Assembly: GCF_014349105.1 (NCBI RefSeq)
Contig: NZ_JACSJI010000004.1
Location: 186,001-250,000, forward strand
Direction: 5' to 3'
Origin: Caulobacter sp. 17J80-11
GTDB taxonomy: Bacteria > Pseudomonadota > Alphaproteobacteria > Caulobacterales > Caulobacteraceae
Length of the DNA: 64,000 nucleotides
The position numbers were made by a program, and so were the translations under genes. The notes beneath the pieces are model-generated. The model saw only the letters and a list, made by a program, of their open reading frames with translations, had not been told where the DNA came from and did not search any database. Shown piece by piece: positions 17,185-26,927 of the stretch. How positions within the stretch are numbered: position 1 is the first letter of the stretch; the number at the start of each line of letters is the position of its first letter.

Positions 17185-17275
17185 ATCCGTATGTCCCGAC
17201 GAAAGTCGGGATCCAGATTCATCCGCGACGCTCGGTGGGCTTCACCTGGGTCCCGACTTTCGTCGGGAATACGGG
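17185..17275 (+). repeat. REP3 palindromic element
   Basis: CCCGACGAAAGTCGGGA at the left and TCCCGACTTTCGTCGGGA at the right flank a spacer with CCAGATTCATCCG and GGGCTTCACCTGG. Confidence 0.8.
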
Positions 17276-17317
17276 TTTGACGTGGCGCGGTGCTGCGGTC
17301 GGCCGGCCACCTTCTCC

Positions 17318-17340
17318 CGCAAGGGGAGAAGGACAGCCTG
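17318..17340 (+). repeat. REP4 half hairpin
   Basis: CCTTCTCCCGCAAGGGGAGAAGG, the outer hairpin of the REP4 family, 5 bases from the TpsA stop codon. Confidence 0.7.
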
Positions 17341-17345
17341 CTCAT

Positions 17346-20300
17346 TCAGTTCGTCTTGCGGCACCCGTACTCGCCGGCCTGGCACTTCTTCGTGTCGCCG
17401 TCCGGCACGCCGCCGCCCAGCTCGAAGGTCACGCTCACCTCGCCGCCGCCCAGGCTGGGCGGGGTCGGCTGGGTCAGGGCCTGCAGCACCGGGCCGCCGC
17501 CGCCCTGGGCGGGGTCGACCGCCGGGCGGGCGATCTCGAAGGTCCCCGGGTTGAAGGTCAGGACGTAGTTTGCCGAGGCCGCCAGGTCGCCCTGGTTGAT
17601 GGCGTACAGGCCCACCGCCTCGCCCGGCGCGCGGACCAGCGCGCCGGTCAGGCTGTCGCCGTCGACCAGCGAGCCGGCGCTCAGCGTCCAGGTCAGGGCC
17701 GGATCCGCGTCGCCGCGGGTCTTCGACGCGTTGTTCGCGCTCACCGTCACGGCGCGCCGGGCGATGTCGGCCAGCACCGAGGCCGGGATGGTCACGGTGT
17801 AGTTGCCCGCGTCCGCCCCGGTCAGGGTCACGCCCGAGACGGTCACGACCTTGTCCGCGCCCGCGTTCCGGTCCGCGAAGGTGAAGGTCCCCGTCGAGGT
17901 CCCGACCGCGTCCGCGCCGACCACGCCGCCCAGGCTCACCGTGCCCGTGCCGGCCGTCGTGCCGTCGTAGGTCTTGTCGTGCGCCACGACGGTGACGGTG
18001 AGCGCCTTCTGGAAGATGTCGGCCAGGGCCGAGGCGGGCAGGGACAGGGTGTAATTGCCCGCGTCGTCGCCGTTCAGGGTGACGCCCGAGACGGTCACCA
18101 CCTTGTCCGAGCCGGCGTTGCGGTCAGCGAAGGTGAAGGTCGCGCCGGTGGTCCCGACGCTGTCGCCGCCCAGCACCCCTTGCAGGGTCACCGAGCCGGT
18201 GCCGGCGGCCGAGCCGTCGTAGGTCTTGTCGTTCGCGGTGACGACGCCGGTGATCTCACGCTTGTAGATGTCGGCCAGCACCGAGGCCGGGACGCTCAGG
18301 GTGTAGTTGCCCGCGTCGTCGCCGGTCAGGGTCACGCCGGTGACGCTCACCGTGCGGCCGTCGCCGGCGTTGCGGCTGTCGAAGGTGAAGGTCCCGCCGG
18401 TGATCCCGACCTCGTCGCCGGCCAGGGCCTCGCCCAACGTGATCGAGCCGGTGGCGGCGTCCGTGCCGTCGTAGGTCTTGCTGTCGGCCACCACGCCGGC
18501 GGTGAGGGCCCGCGGCGTCACCACGATCTGGCCGGCGCTGTTGAAGGCGAACTGGTAGCCGGCCAGGCTTTGCAGGTCGCCGGCCGAGACGACCACCTGG
18601 TAGGGGCCGCCCGCGACCGAGGCGCGCTCAGCCGCGCCGGCCGAGCTCAGGGCCGGGCCGCCGGAGATCACGTCGGACAGGGTGTCGGCGCGGAAGGCGC
18701 CGGCGACGCCGCCGCTCAGCCCGCTGACCGTGTAGCCCATCACCGAGGCGCCGTCGTCGCCGTAGACCTTGCTGCCGCCGGTGGAGGTGAAGGTCAGGGT
18801 CGGGGCGGCGGCGAAGACGTAGCGGTCGCCGCTCTGGGTGACCGCGGCGCCGGAGATGTCGCGGCCCCAGACCGCGGTGTTCCCGCTGTCCAGCCCGCCG
18901 AAGGTGTTTCCGCTCGGCCCGGCCGAATAGATCAGCCAGCGGCCGGCGGCGCCGACCGCGTCGGCGCCGCGCTGGTTGACGAAGGCCTGGTCGGTCGACA
19001 GCCGCACGTCGTCGCCCAGCACCCGCCCGCTCGAGGCGATGGTCAGGTCGCCGTCGGCGATCAGGTCGATGTCGCCGGCCGCGCCGACCACGCCGTTCAC
19101 CGTCAGGCCGCCGTTCAGGACGGTGACGGTGAGCGCGCCCGGCGTGCCCAGCGCGCCCAGCGTCAGGCCGCCGGCCGTGTCGGTGATGCTGAAGTCGCCC
19201 ATGCCGGTGAAGGTCGGGTTCAGCGCCTGGCCGGCGAAGTCGGCGGCGGTGACGGTGTAGTCGCCGTTGACGCTGACCGTGCCGATCACGTTGATCGTGC
19301 CGGTGGAGGCCAGGGTCAGGTCGCCCTGGCCGTTGAGCGAGCCGAAGCTGAGCGAGCCGCCGTTGAAGACGGCGCCGTCGGCTGCGGTCACGGCGCCGCC
19401 GTAGACCTGGGCGCCGGTCGTGCGGACCTCGCCGGTCACGGTGGCGGCGTTGTTCACCGTCACGGCGCGGAACCGGGCGTTCGACCCGGTGCCGACGTCG
19501 GCGATGGTCATGGGCCCGCCGGACGTGAGGCTCAGGTCGTGGGCGCCGTTGCCGGCGTCGTTGACGGCGCCGGTGAGGGTCAGGGCGCCGCCGGCCTCGA
19601 CGCTCACCGTCGTTCCCGGATTGGCCGAGCTGAACCAGAGGTCGCCGTCGACGGTGAGCGCGCCCGTGGTTCGAACCGGCCCGTTCAACACGCTCATGCT
19701 GTTGCCGACGGTGACGTTCAGGCTGGACAGGGGCGTGGTCGCGCCGATGTCGTCGGCCGTGAACCTGTCGGCCGTCACGTTCAGGGCGCCCGGGCCGTTC
19801 ACCGAACTGAGCCAGGCGAGATTGGACGCGTTCACGCTCGCCGTGCCGCTCGAGATGGTGACGCCGGCCCCGCTCAGGACGACGTTCCCCGCGCTCGCCG
19901 TCAGCGACGCGCCGGCCAGCTCGTAGGGAACCAGCGACGTGGTCTCGACGCGGATGTCTGTGCCGCTCAGGGCGCCGAGGCTGACGCCGGCGCTGCGGTT
20001 CGACTGCACCGTGAGGATTCCGCCGGCCGACAGCGCGCCGAACCGGGCGATCTGATTGGCGCGACGCAGGTCGATCGTCCCCGCCGCGGTGGCGTTCAGC
20101 GTCCCGGTGGTGATGGTCCCGCCGGTCTGGGTGACCGCCCCGCCGTTGGACGTCAGCGACACGCTGCGGCCGCCCCCGGTGGTCAGGCCGCCGCTCAAGG
20201 TCAGGGCGCCGGCGGAGGTCAGCTGGATGTCCTCGTTGGTCGAGGTCAGACCGGCGCCCGTGACGGTCAGCGTGTCGGTGCTGCTCACGCGCACGGTCCC

Positions 20301-23300
20301 CGGCGCGGTGACGGCGCCGATCGTCAGGGGGCCGGCCGTGTCGGTGATGTTGAAGTCGTTGGTCGTCCCGATGAAGGTCGGGGCCAGGGCGTTCCCGGTG
20401 AAATCGGCGGCCGTGACGGTGTAGTCGCCGGAGACGCTCAGGGCGCCGGTGACCGACAGCGTGCCGCCGCTGGACAGGGTCAGGCCGCCCTGGCCGGTGA
20501 GCGCCGCGAACTGCAGGGCGCCGTCCGCCGTCAGCACGCCGCCGGCCGCGACCGTCGTGGTGTCGCCGTAGCTCTGGGCGCCCGTGGTGCGGATCGAGCC
20601 GCCGTTGATCTGGGTCGTGCCGCCGGCGTTGGTGGTCAGCGACGTCAGCGCGGTGGTCGCGCCGACCGCGCCGTTGAACTGGGTCGTCCCTCCGGTGTTG
20701 ACCGTAAGGCCGCGCGCCCCGTCCACGGCGTTCAGCGCGATCACGCTGTTGTTGACGCTGGTCAGGGTGGTGTCCGCGCCCAGCGCCAGCGCACCGAGGT
20801 ACGACTGGCCCAGCGTGGTCCGCACCGAGCCGCCGTTGAGCAGGGTCGCGCCGCCGCCCTGGGTGGTCAGCGAGGTGAGGGCGTTGGTGGCGCCGACCGC
20901 GCCCTGGAAGGTGGTGGTCCCGCTGGTGTCCACGGCCAGCTGGCCGGAGCCGTCGAGCGTGCTCCCGAAGCTGACGGCGCCGCCGCCGGTGCTCTGCAGG
21001 ACGACGGTCGCCGCGTTCAGGTTGACCGCGTCGGCGTAGGACTGAGCCCCCGTGGTGGTGACGGCGCCGCCCAGGGAGGTCGTGCCGGCGGCGTCGGTGT
21101 TCAGCCAGGCGAGGGCGTTGGAGCCGCCGACCGCGCCGTTGAAGCTGGTGGTTCCGCCGGTGGCGACGCTCAGGCCCTGCAGGCCGTTGGCGCTGTCCAC
21201 CGTCCCGCCGAGCCGGATGTTCCCGTTCGACGTGCTGGTGAGCGCGACCGTCCCGGTCAGCGTGACGTTGTCGTTGTAGGTCTGCGCGCCCGAGGTCCGC
21301 ACGCCGGCGCCGCCGGTCAGCGTCGTCGAGCCGGCCGCGTCGGTGGTCAGGGACGTCAGCGCGGTCGTATCGCCGACCGAGGCCAGGACGGTGCTTCCGG
21401 CGGTGTTCATGGTCAGGCTGCGAGCGCCGTTCACCGACGTGGCGAACCGCAGGGTGCCCGACCCCGTGCTGGTCAGGGTGGTGTTGGCCCCTAGGGTGGC
21501 CGCGTCGCCGAAGATCTGCGCGCCGGTGGTGGTGATCGAGCCGCCGTTGAGCGCCGTCGTGCCGGGCGCGTCGGTGAACAGCGCGGTGAGGGCGGTGGCG
21601 CCGCCGACCGCGCCGTTGAAGCTGGTGGCCCCGCCGGTGTTGACGGTGAGGCTGCGCGCGCCGTTCACGGCGCCTGAGAAGCTGATGGCGCCGAGGTTGG
21701 TGCTGGTCAGCGCGGTGTCCGCGCCCAGCACGACGGCGTCGCCATAGGTCTGACCGACGACGGTCCGGACGCCGCCGCCGTTGATCACGGTCGTGCCGCC
21801 GGCGTCGGTCGTCAGCGAATTCAAGGCGGTGGTCGCGCCCACGGCGCCCCCGAACGTGGTGGTCCCGGCCGTGTTGATGGTCAGGCCCCTGTTCCCGTCG
21901 AGCGTGCTGGCGAAGGTGACCGGGCCGCCCGCGGTGATCGCCGACGTGAACCCGCTCAGGGTCACCGCGTCGTTGAAGGTGAGGCCGCCCGTGACGCTGA
22001 CGTTGCCGTTCAGCACCGTCGTGCCGGGCGCGTCGGTGGTGACCGAGCCGACGTAGGCGCTGAAGGTGATGTCGCCGAAGGAGGTGGTCCCGGCGGTGTT
22101 GACGGTGAGATTGGTCGCCGTGCCGTCGTGGGCCCCGTTGACCCTTCCCAGGGTGATCGCGCCGGCGTTCGTGCTCCTCAGCGTGGTGTCCGCCTCCATC
22201 CACAGCGTGTTGTAGGTCTGGGCGCCGGTCGTCGTGACCGGGTTCTGCACGCTGACGCCGAACTGGGTGCCGGTGGCGTTGAGCGAGGACAGGGCGGTGG
22301 AACCGCCCACGGCGCCGTTGAAGTGCACGCTGCCCTTGCTGGTGACGGTCAGGTCATGGGCGCCGTTGACCGTGCCGTTGAAGAGGATGTCCCAGCCCGG
22401 GCCGGCGCTGTTCAGCGAGGCGTCCCCGGTCAGGGTCACGTTCCCGAGATACTTCTGGTCGCCGCCCGATTGCATGGTGGCGCCGTTGAAGGTCGTCGGC
22501 CCGTTCACCGTTATGTAGCTGGCGCCGACGGTCGTGCCGGTGAAGGTCGCCGAGCTGCCCGTGAAGGTCGCCGTTCCGTAGTTGGTGGTGACCGTCGGGG
22601 CGTTGATCACCAGCGCGCCGTTGTTCGACAGGGTGAGATCGTCGAAGCTCGACAGCGCGCCGGACACCGTCAGGCCGCCGGTGTCGGTCAGGGCGAAGGC
22701 GCCTCCGGTGCTGCTGCTGGCGCCCAGCACGCCGACGCTGTTGCCGGCGTTGGTCAGCGTGACGTTGCCCGCCGCATTGGCGCGGAGCGTGCCGGCGGTG
22801 ATCGCGCCGGTCTGGGTGATGGTGCTCCCCGAGGTCAGCACGACGCTGCCGGACGCGGCGTTCACGGCGCCGAGGCTCAGCGAGCCGCTGCCCTGGGTGG
22901 TCAGGGTGACGTCGCCACCGGTCGAGGTCAGCGTGCCCAGGAAGTTGAGCGAGCCGCTGTTGAGGGCGGTGATCGACAGGTTGCCGCTGACGCTGATGTT
23001 GCCCTGGGTCAGGCCGAAGGCCGTGTCGGTGATGGTGTAGTTGTGCGGGACCGCGCCGGTCCACACCGGGCTCAGGGAGCCGGTGAAGTCCTGGGCGTAG
23101 ACGGTGTAGTGGCGGCCGATGGTGGTCGTGCCGGTGCCGAGCAGGCCGCCGGACGACAGGCTCACGTCGTTCCCGCCGGTGATCGCGCCCAGCATCACGT
23201 CGCCGCCGCCGGTCACCGTCACGTCGCGGTTCGCCGTCAGCGCGCCGTTGCCGCTGAACTTGACGTTCGCGCCGGCGATGCCGGACGCCGCGCCATTCGA

Positions 23301-24230
23301 GATCCCGCCGCCGCCGACCAGCAGGATGTTGCCGTCGCCGCTGGCGACCGCGCCGTTGGCGGTGATCGAACCGGTGATGTTGACCGTGCCGCCGACCGCG
23401 TTGCGGCTGACCGCCCCGAGGTAGACGTTGCCCGCCGTGGTCGTGCCGCCCAGCCCGATCGGGTTGGCGACGTTGCTGCCGCTGCCGACCGGCACCGTCC
23501 AGCTGAACAGGTCGAGGTCGCCGCCGGCGTCGGGCGCGAAGGTGATGGTGTAGGCGTCGGCCACGCCGTACAGGACGTCGGAGCCCTTGCCGGCCGTAGC
23601 GTCGTTGATGATCGCCCCGGCCTGCGTGGTCACTGTCGGCGCGATCAGCGCCAGGGTCCCGCCGTGGACGTTCAGCTGGGCCCCCGAAATCACCGAGACC
23701 GCGGTGCTGGGGCTGGTCGTGAAGCTGAAGTTGTCGCTCAGGAAATTGGAGTCGCCGATCGTCCCGGTGGTGGCCAGCAGGCCGCCGACGTTCACGCGCG
23801 CGTTGCCGCCGAACACCACGCCGTCGCGGCTGACGAACCAGACGTTGCCGCCGTAGGCGCCGCCCGTCGCCCCGATGTAGCCGTTCAGGTTCCCGTCGAT
23901 GGTGGCGGAGCCCGCGCTGACGCGGTTCAGCACGATGTCGCCCCGGCCGCCGAACACGAAGTTCAGGGTGTCGCCGCTGGCCAGGTTGAGGTTGCCGCTC
24001 CAGTCCAGAATGGTCCGGGACCCGCCCAGGGTGATCGTCGTCACGTCCGCGCCGCCCGTGTTCGAGGACGCGCCGGAAACGGCGACGCCGCCGCTGCCCC
24101 CGATGACGGAGCTGGTGATGGTTCCGGCGTTGGTCGAGACCTGGGCCAGGGCCGGGGCGGCCAGGAGGGCCAGCGAGACGCCCAGGGCGGTGCGGGCGAG
24201 CAGGGCGGTGCGGGTCGTGCGGCGGGTCAT
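17346..24230 (-). CDS. TpsA-type two-partner secretion adhesin with YDG/MBG repeats
   Basis: ATG 24230 (MTRRTTRTALLARTA) gives 2,294 aa; the frame can be extended upstream only through unlikely sequence. Signal peptide: residues 1-30, ending APALAQ. TPS secretion domain: about residues 30-290, with VWFVSRDGVVFGG and ARVNVGGLLATT matching the haemagglutinin-type motifs. The centre consists of repeated beta-helix units of ~75 residues (about residues 610-1220) with recurring TTFNGAV and VNGARSLTVNT motifs. Three YDG domains (KTYDGTDAATGS, KTYDGSAAGTGS, KTYDGTTAGTGT) start near residues 1915, 1998 and 2083, followed by an MBG domain. The extreme C-terminus holds Cys2283 and Cys2290. Export would depend on the TpsB gene that follows upstream. 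Confidence 0.9.
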   Translation of the reverse strand: MTRRTTRTALLARTALGVSLALLAAPALAQVSTNAGTITSSVIGGSGGVAVSGASSNTGGADVTTITLGGSRTILDWSGNLNLASGDTLNFVFGGRGDIVLNRVSAGSATIDGNLNGYIGATGGAYGGNVWFVSRDGVVFGGNARVNVGGLLATTGTIGDSNFLSDNFSFTTSPSTAVSVISGAQLNVHGGTLALIAPTVTTQAGAIINDATAGKGSDVLYGVADAYTITFAPDAGGDLDLFSWTVPVGSGSNVANPIGLGGTTTAGNVYLGAVSRNAVGGTVNITGSITANGAVASGDGNILLVGGGGISNGAASGIAGANVKFSGNGALTANRDVTVTGGGDVMLGAITGGNDVSLSSGGLLGTGTTTIGRHYTVYAQDFTGSLSPVWTGAVPHNYTITDTAFGLTQGNISVSGNLSITALNSGSLNFLGTLTSTGGDVTLTTQGSGSLSLGAVNAASGSVVLTSGSTITQTGAITAGTLRANAAGNVTLTNAGNSVGVLGASSSTGGAFALTDTGGLTVSGALSSFDDLTLSNNGALVINAPTVTTNYGTATFTGSSATFTGTTVGASYITVNGPTTFNGATMQSGGDQKYLGNVTLTGDASLNSAGPGWDILFNGTVNGAHDLTVTSKGSVHFNGAVGGSTALSSLNATGTQFGVSVQNPVTTTGAQTYNTLWMEADTTLRSTNAGAITLGRVNGAHDGTATNLTVNTAGTTSFGDITFSAYVGSVTTDAPGTTVLNGNVSVTGGLTFNDAVTLSGFTSAITAGGPVTFASTLDGNRGLTINTAGTTTFGGAVGATTALNSLTTDAGGTTVINGGGVRTVVGQTYGDAVVLGADTALTSTNLGAISFSGAVNGARSLTVNTGGATSFNGAVGGATALTALFTDAPGTTALNGGSITTTGAQIFGDAATLGANTTLTSTGSGTLRFATSVNGARSLTMNTAGSTVLASVGDTTALTSLTTDAAGSTTLTGGAGVRTSGAQTYNDNVTLTGTVALTSTSNGNIRLGGTVDSANGLQGLSVATGGTTSFNGAVGGSNALAWLNTDAAGTTSLGGAVTTTGAQSYADAVNLNAATVVLQSTGGGAVSFGSTLDGSGQLAVDTSGTTTFQGAVGATNALTSLTTQGGGATLLNGGSVRTTLGQSYLGALALGADTTLTSVNNSVIALNAVDGARGLTVNTGGTTQFNGAVGATTALTSLTTNAGGTTQINGGSIRTTGAQSYGDTTTVAAGGVLTADGALQFAALTGQGGLTLSSGGTLSVTGALSVSGDYTVTAADFTGNALAPTFIGTTNDFNITDTAGPLTIGAVTAPGTVRVSSTDTLTVTGAGLTSTNEDIQLTSAGALTLSGGLTTGGGRSVSLTSNGGAVTQTGGTITTGTLNATAAGTIDLRRANQIARFGALSAGGILTVQSNRSAGVSLGALSGTDIRVETTSLVPYELAGASLTASAGNVVLSGAGVTISSGTASVNASNLAWLSSVNGPGALNVTADRFTADDIGATTPLSSLNVTVGNSMSVLNGPVRTTGALTVDGDLWFSSANPGTTVSVEAGGALTLTGAVNDAGNGAHDLSLTSGGPMTIADVGTGSNARFRAVTVNNAATVTGEVRTTGAQVYGGAVTAADGAVFNGGSLSFGSLNGQGDLTLASTGTINVIGTVSVNGDYTVTAADFAGQALNPTFTGMGDFSITDTAGGLTLGALGTPGALTVTVLNGGLTVNGVVGAAGDIDLIADGDLTIASSGRVLGDDVRLSTDQAFVNQRGADAVGAAGRWLIYSAGPSGNTFGGLDSGNTAVWGRDISGAAVTQSGDRYVFAAAPTLTFTSTGGSKVYGDDGASVMGYTVSGLSGGVAGAFRADTLSDVISGGPALSSAGAAERASVAGGPYQVVVSAGDLQSLAGYQFAFNSAGQIVVTPRALTAGVVADSKTYDGTDAATGSITLGEALAGDEVGITGGTFTFDSRNAGDGRTVSVTGVTLTGDDAGNYTLSVPASVLADIYKREITGVVTANDKTYDGSAAGTGSVTLQGVLGGDSVGTTGATFTFADRNAGSDKVVTVSGVTLNGDDAGNYTLSLPASALADIFQKALTVTVVAHDKTYDGTTAGTGTVSLGGVVGADAVGTSTGTFTFADRNAGADKVVTVSGVTLTGADAGNYTVTIPASVLADIARRAVTVSANNASKTRGDADPALTWTLSAGSLVDGDSLTGALVRAPGEAVGLYAINQGDLAASANYVLTFNPGTFEIARPAVDPAQGGGGPVLQALTQPTPPSLGGGEVSVTFELGGGVPDGDTKKCQAGEYGCRKTN
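20560..22420 (-). repeat. Tandem ~75-residue coding repeats inside the adhesin
   Basis: Recurring units with NTGGTTSFNGAVG, SLTTDAGGTT and TGAQTYGD motifs repeat about eight times in this segment. Limits are approximate, from translated pattern only. Confidence 0.6.
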
Positions 24231-24253
24231 GGTCAGGCTCCGGGCGCGCAGGA

Positions 24254-25954
24254 TCAGTTGAAGCGGGCGACGAGGTTGAGCAGCACGCGCGGGTCCGGCT
24301 TGCTGTTCGGGTCGGACGCGTCGATGCGGTCCAGCGGGTGGGCGTAGGCCAGGTCGACGGCGACCTTGTCGGTCAGGCGCAGGCGCACGCCCGCGCCGGC
24401 CGAGCCGACGTCGCGCGCGCCGAAGCCGCCGGCGTCCAGGTCCTCGACCCAGGCGTGGTCGTAGAAGGCGTAGAGGCTGGCGCGCATCCCGGCCGCCTCG
24501 AACGGGCCGAAGCGGGCCTCGAAGGCCGCCGCCGCGCCGCGATCGCCCGACAGCGCCGCCGGGTCGTAGCCGCGCCCGATGGTCAGGTTGCCGACGCTCA
24601 TCTCTTCGTAGGCCAGCAGCGGGCTGTCGGCCCACTGGGCCATGCCCGACGCGCTCAGCGAGAAGCGGCGGGCAAGCGCCAGCTCGGCGCGGCCGTCGGC
24701 GCGCACCAGCCAGGCCTGCGGATCGGCGTCGGCGCGCGACATGCCCGGATCGCCGGCCTCGTCAGCCCCGAAGCCCGACAGGCCCTTGCGCAGCTCCAGC
24801 CCGCCGGACAGCGCCGTCGGCCAGTTCGCCACCTCGGTCGTCCCTTCCCCCTGCAGGCGGGCGAAGGCGATGCGCAGGTCGTCGTCGGTCAGGGTCAGCA
24901 GGTCCGACAGGTCGGTCTTCTGCTCGACCCAGTTCAGGCCGCCCGACAGCCAGGCGCTATGGCGGCGATGGCGCGCCAGCGGATAGACCGCCTCGGCCGT
25001 GCCGACGAGCGACTTGGAGCGCAGGTCCAGCGGCGACAGCACGTCGCCCGGCCGGCTTTCCGAATAGGCAAGCGACATCCGGCCCACCAGGCCGCTCGAC
25101 CCCAGGCGGGCCTCCTCGACCAGCTGCACCACGCGCTGCTCGGTCAGGTCGGTGGTTCCGTACAGCACCAGCGAGGTGCGTTCGCCCAGCGGGGTGAGGC
25201 CGTCGACGTCGACCCGGCCCAGCACGGTCCAGGGGCCGACCGTGTCGGAGCCGAAGTTCTGCAGGTTGGCGGTGACGGTCACCGGCTCGGCGCGGGTCAG
25301 GGTCACGTCCAGGTCGACCGCGCCGCGCGCGCCCGACGCGCCCGGCCGCACGGTCGTCTGCACCAGCACGCCCGGCACGTCGCCGGCCAGCAGCAGCCAG
25401 CGCTGGGCCGCGTTCATGTCGAACGGGGACAGGCCCTCCAGCTTCTTCAGGTATTGCGCGGCCTTCTTACCGGCCGGGCCGGCGTCGCCCAGCACGCGCA
25501 CCTGCTCGACGTGGGCCTCGATCACCTCCAGCACGACCAGCCCGCCGGCGATCTCCTGCTGCGGGATGACCACGCGGGCCAGCACGCCGCGCTTCAGATA
25601 GGCCTCGGCCGCCCGGTCGCGGATGGCGCAGACCTCGGCGATCGAGACGGTCTGGCCGGCCTTGGACGACCAGGTCGGGGCCAGCTGATCGGCCGACAGG
25701 CTGGCGTTCCCGCGGAACTCCACAGCCGACAGCGGGAAGCTGAGCTTCGAATCCACGAACGGGCAGGGCTCGGCCGGGGCGACCGGCAGCTCGGCCCTGG
25801 GCGCGTTCGGCTCGGGCGGGCCGCTGCGCTGGGCCGGATCCAGCTGTTCGCGCGAGGGCAGGGGCGCGATCTGCGCCAAGGCCGGACCGGCGGCCGCCCA
25901 GCCGAGCGCCGCCATCAGCGCGGCCGTCGCCGCGCGCGATTGAAGAACTCGCAT
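24254..25954 (-). CDS. TpsB-type outer-membrane transporter (ShlB/FhaC/HecB family)
   Basis: A 566-residue outer-membrane protein with a signal peptide (MRVLQSRAATAALMAALGWA). A proline-rich linker (residues 30-60) precedes the POTRA-type region (about 65-240, with VVIPQQEIAGGLVVLEVIEAHVE). The beta-barrel follows and ends in LLNLVARFN, with a terminal aromatic/asparagine typical of barrels. Barrel motif GRGYDPAALSGDRGA corresponds to the conserved loop 6 of FhaC-type pores. It stands 23 bases upstream of the adhesin gene on the same strand, and the two form a classic two-partner secretion operon. Expression probably starts from the AT-rich region beyond 25954. Confidence 0.9.
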   Translation of the reverse strand: MRVLQSRAATAALMAALGWAAAGPALAQIAPLPSREQLDPAQRSGPPEPNAPRAELPVAPAEPCPFVDSKLSFPLSAVEFRGNASLSADQLAPTWSSKAGQTVSIAEVCAIRDRAAEAYLKRGVLARVVIPQQEIAGGLVVLEVIEAHVEQVRVLGDAGPAGKKAAQYLKKLEGLSPFDMNAAQRWLLLAGDVPGVLVQTTVRPGASGARGAVDLDVTLTRAEPVTVTANLQNFGSDTVGPWTVLGRVDVDGLTPLGERTSLVLYGTTDLTEQRVVQLVEEARLGSSGLVGRMSLAYSESRPGDVLSPLDLRSKSLVGTAEAVYPLARHRRHSAWLSGGLNWVEQKTDLSDLLTLTDDDLRIAFARLQGEGTTEVANWPTALSGGLELRKGLSGFGADEAGDPGMSRADADPQAWLVRADGRAELALARRFSLSASGMAQWADSPLLAYEEMSVGNLTIGRGYDPAALSGDRGAAAAFEARFGPFEAAGMRASLYAFYDHAWVEDLDAGGFGARDVGSAGAGVRLRLTDKVAVDLAYAHPLDRIDASDPNSKPDPRVLLNLVARFN

Positions 25955-26334
25955 TATGCCCCCTGCGCCGGCCCGACCCGGCGGAAATCACGTCAAAGCT
26001 GCACTCGCGGCGGAATCGCTCCGCCGCTGGTTGGCCCGGTTAACGCGGGGGTTGCGGCGGCGCATCTTCAATATTGTAGAGGTCGGAGAAAAAAACGACG
26101 GATTCTCGCGTGGTGTATCCTCGACAGCTCAGTGAGCTTGGGGTTTCGCGGCATCGTCATCGGTCTATGGCCGACCGTTTTTCCGCTCATGGAAGTCTAT
26201 CCGGGTCGCTTTTCCCTGTGTCTATTTTTGAAGGAGCTTGGCTCGACGCTGCAGGATCGATCTTGGCCGATGTGATCTGAGCGAATAGGATTCGTGCCGC
26301 TCTGCTTTACATTTCGCGACTTTCGTTTCGCATT
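25955..26334. other. Intergenic 380 bp, promoter side of the TPS operon
   Basis: This region is clearly less GC-rich than its surroundings (AATATTGTAGAGG near 26070, and a run of A near 26090), in keeping with a promoter for the leftward TPS operon. A 37-codon frame at 26167-26280 was judged unconvincing. No repeat family was recognised here. Confidence 0.5.
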
Positions 26335-26529
26335 TCATGACGTTGCGATCATTGGTTGAGGTGCATCTCCGCCGAGCTCGCGCGCGGTCAGGTCGCGCTC
26401 CTCGTTCATCCGCTCCGCCAGCGCCTGGGCGGCGGCCAGGTCGCGTTCCAGCGCGACGGCTTCGTCGGGGACGTGGTCGACGGCCACGGCGTAGCGGCCG
26501 GCGGCGTCGCGATAGACCGGAAAGCTCAT
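26335..26529 (-). CDS. Small protein, 64 aa, second gene of a two-gene operon
   Basis: ATG 26529 (MSFPVYRDAAGRYAV) overlaps the stop of the upstream gene by four bases (ATGA), so the two are coupled. The protein is acidic, with a short strand-rich start and a helical middle (ALERDLAAAQALAERMNEER). The function is unknown. It belongs to the operon controlled by the GTTCG-N7-CGAAC dyads at 26928-26979. Confidence 0.55.
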   Translation of the reverse strand: MSFPVYRDAAGRYAVAVDHVPDEAVALERDLAAAQALAERMNEERDLTARELGGDAPQPMIATS

Positions 26530-26924
26530 CGCTGCGCCTCCAGCCGGGCGAAGGCGGCGCCGTAGAGACGGGCCAGGTCGGCGTCGGCCAGGCGGTCGGC
26601 GAGGGTTTCGCATAGGCACGCGCGGTAGCGCAGGTCGGGCGCGACCAGGCCGGGGTCCGCGCGGGCGAGGCGGGACAGGGCGTCTTCGCTGCGGTCTGCG
26701 AAGGCGTCGGTCAGCTCGGCCAGCTCGTGGACGGCGTCGAAGGCCTGGTCCAGCTCCAGCCGGTCGGCGGCGCAGGCCGGCCCGCGGGCGGCGCGGAAGG
26801 CGGCCTCGGCCGCCTCGACCCGGCGGTCGAGCTCGCGCCGTCCGGCCGCGGCCTCCGCCCGGCGCGCGGCGCGCGCGGACCGCTCGGCGGCGAGGAAGTC
26901 GGATCGGTCGTACAGGAGGGTCAT
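26526..26924 (-). CDS. Helical protein, 132 aa, first gene of the operon
   Basis: ATG 26924 (MTLLYDRSDFLAAER) is preceded by the dyad at 26928-26944, which overlaps its ribosome site. The protein is almost wholly alpha-helical and alanine/arginine-rich, with two cysteines (CLCETLADRLAD). It resembles small orphan proteins of phage replication regions but has no assigned family. The overlap with the following gene indicates co-translation. Confidence 0.6.
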   Translation of the reverse strand: MTLLYDRSDFLAAERSARAARRAEAAAGRRELDRRVEAAEAAFRAARGPACAADRLELDQAFDAVHELAELTDAFADRSEDALSRLARADPGLVAPDLRYRACLCETLADRLADADLARLYGAAFARLEAQR

Positions 26925-26927
26925 GAG

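Larger units (their letters stand above)
17029..17345. other. Intergenic 317 bp between sulfatase and adhesin genes
   Basis: It holds the 5' region of the sulfatase, a GCGCGCC-rich hairpin near 17150, a full REP3 (17185-17275) and a half REP4 (17318-17340) beside the TpsA stop. No further gene was seen. Confidence 0.6.

Noticed and set aside
17046-24347. Very long plus-strand open frames opposite the adhesin gene (1,482 and 739 codons)
   Set aside because: They are antisense shadows of a repetitive, GC-rich gene and show no recognisable domain or start signal.
26167-26280. 37-residue plus-strand frame (MADRFSAHGSLSG) upstream of the TPS operon
   Set aside because: Codon use differs from known genes, there is no ribosome site, and it lies in the promoter region of the adhesin operon.
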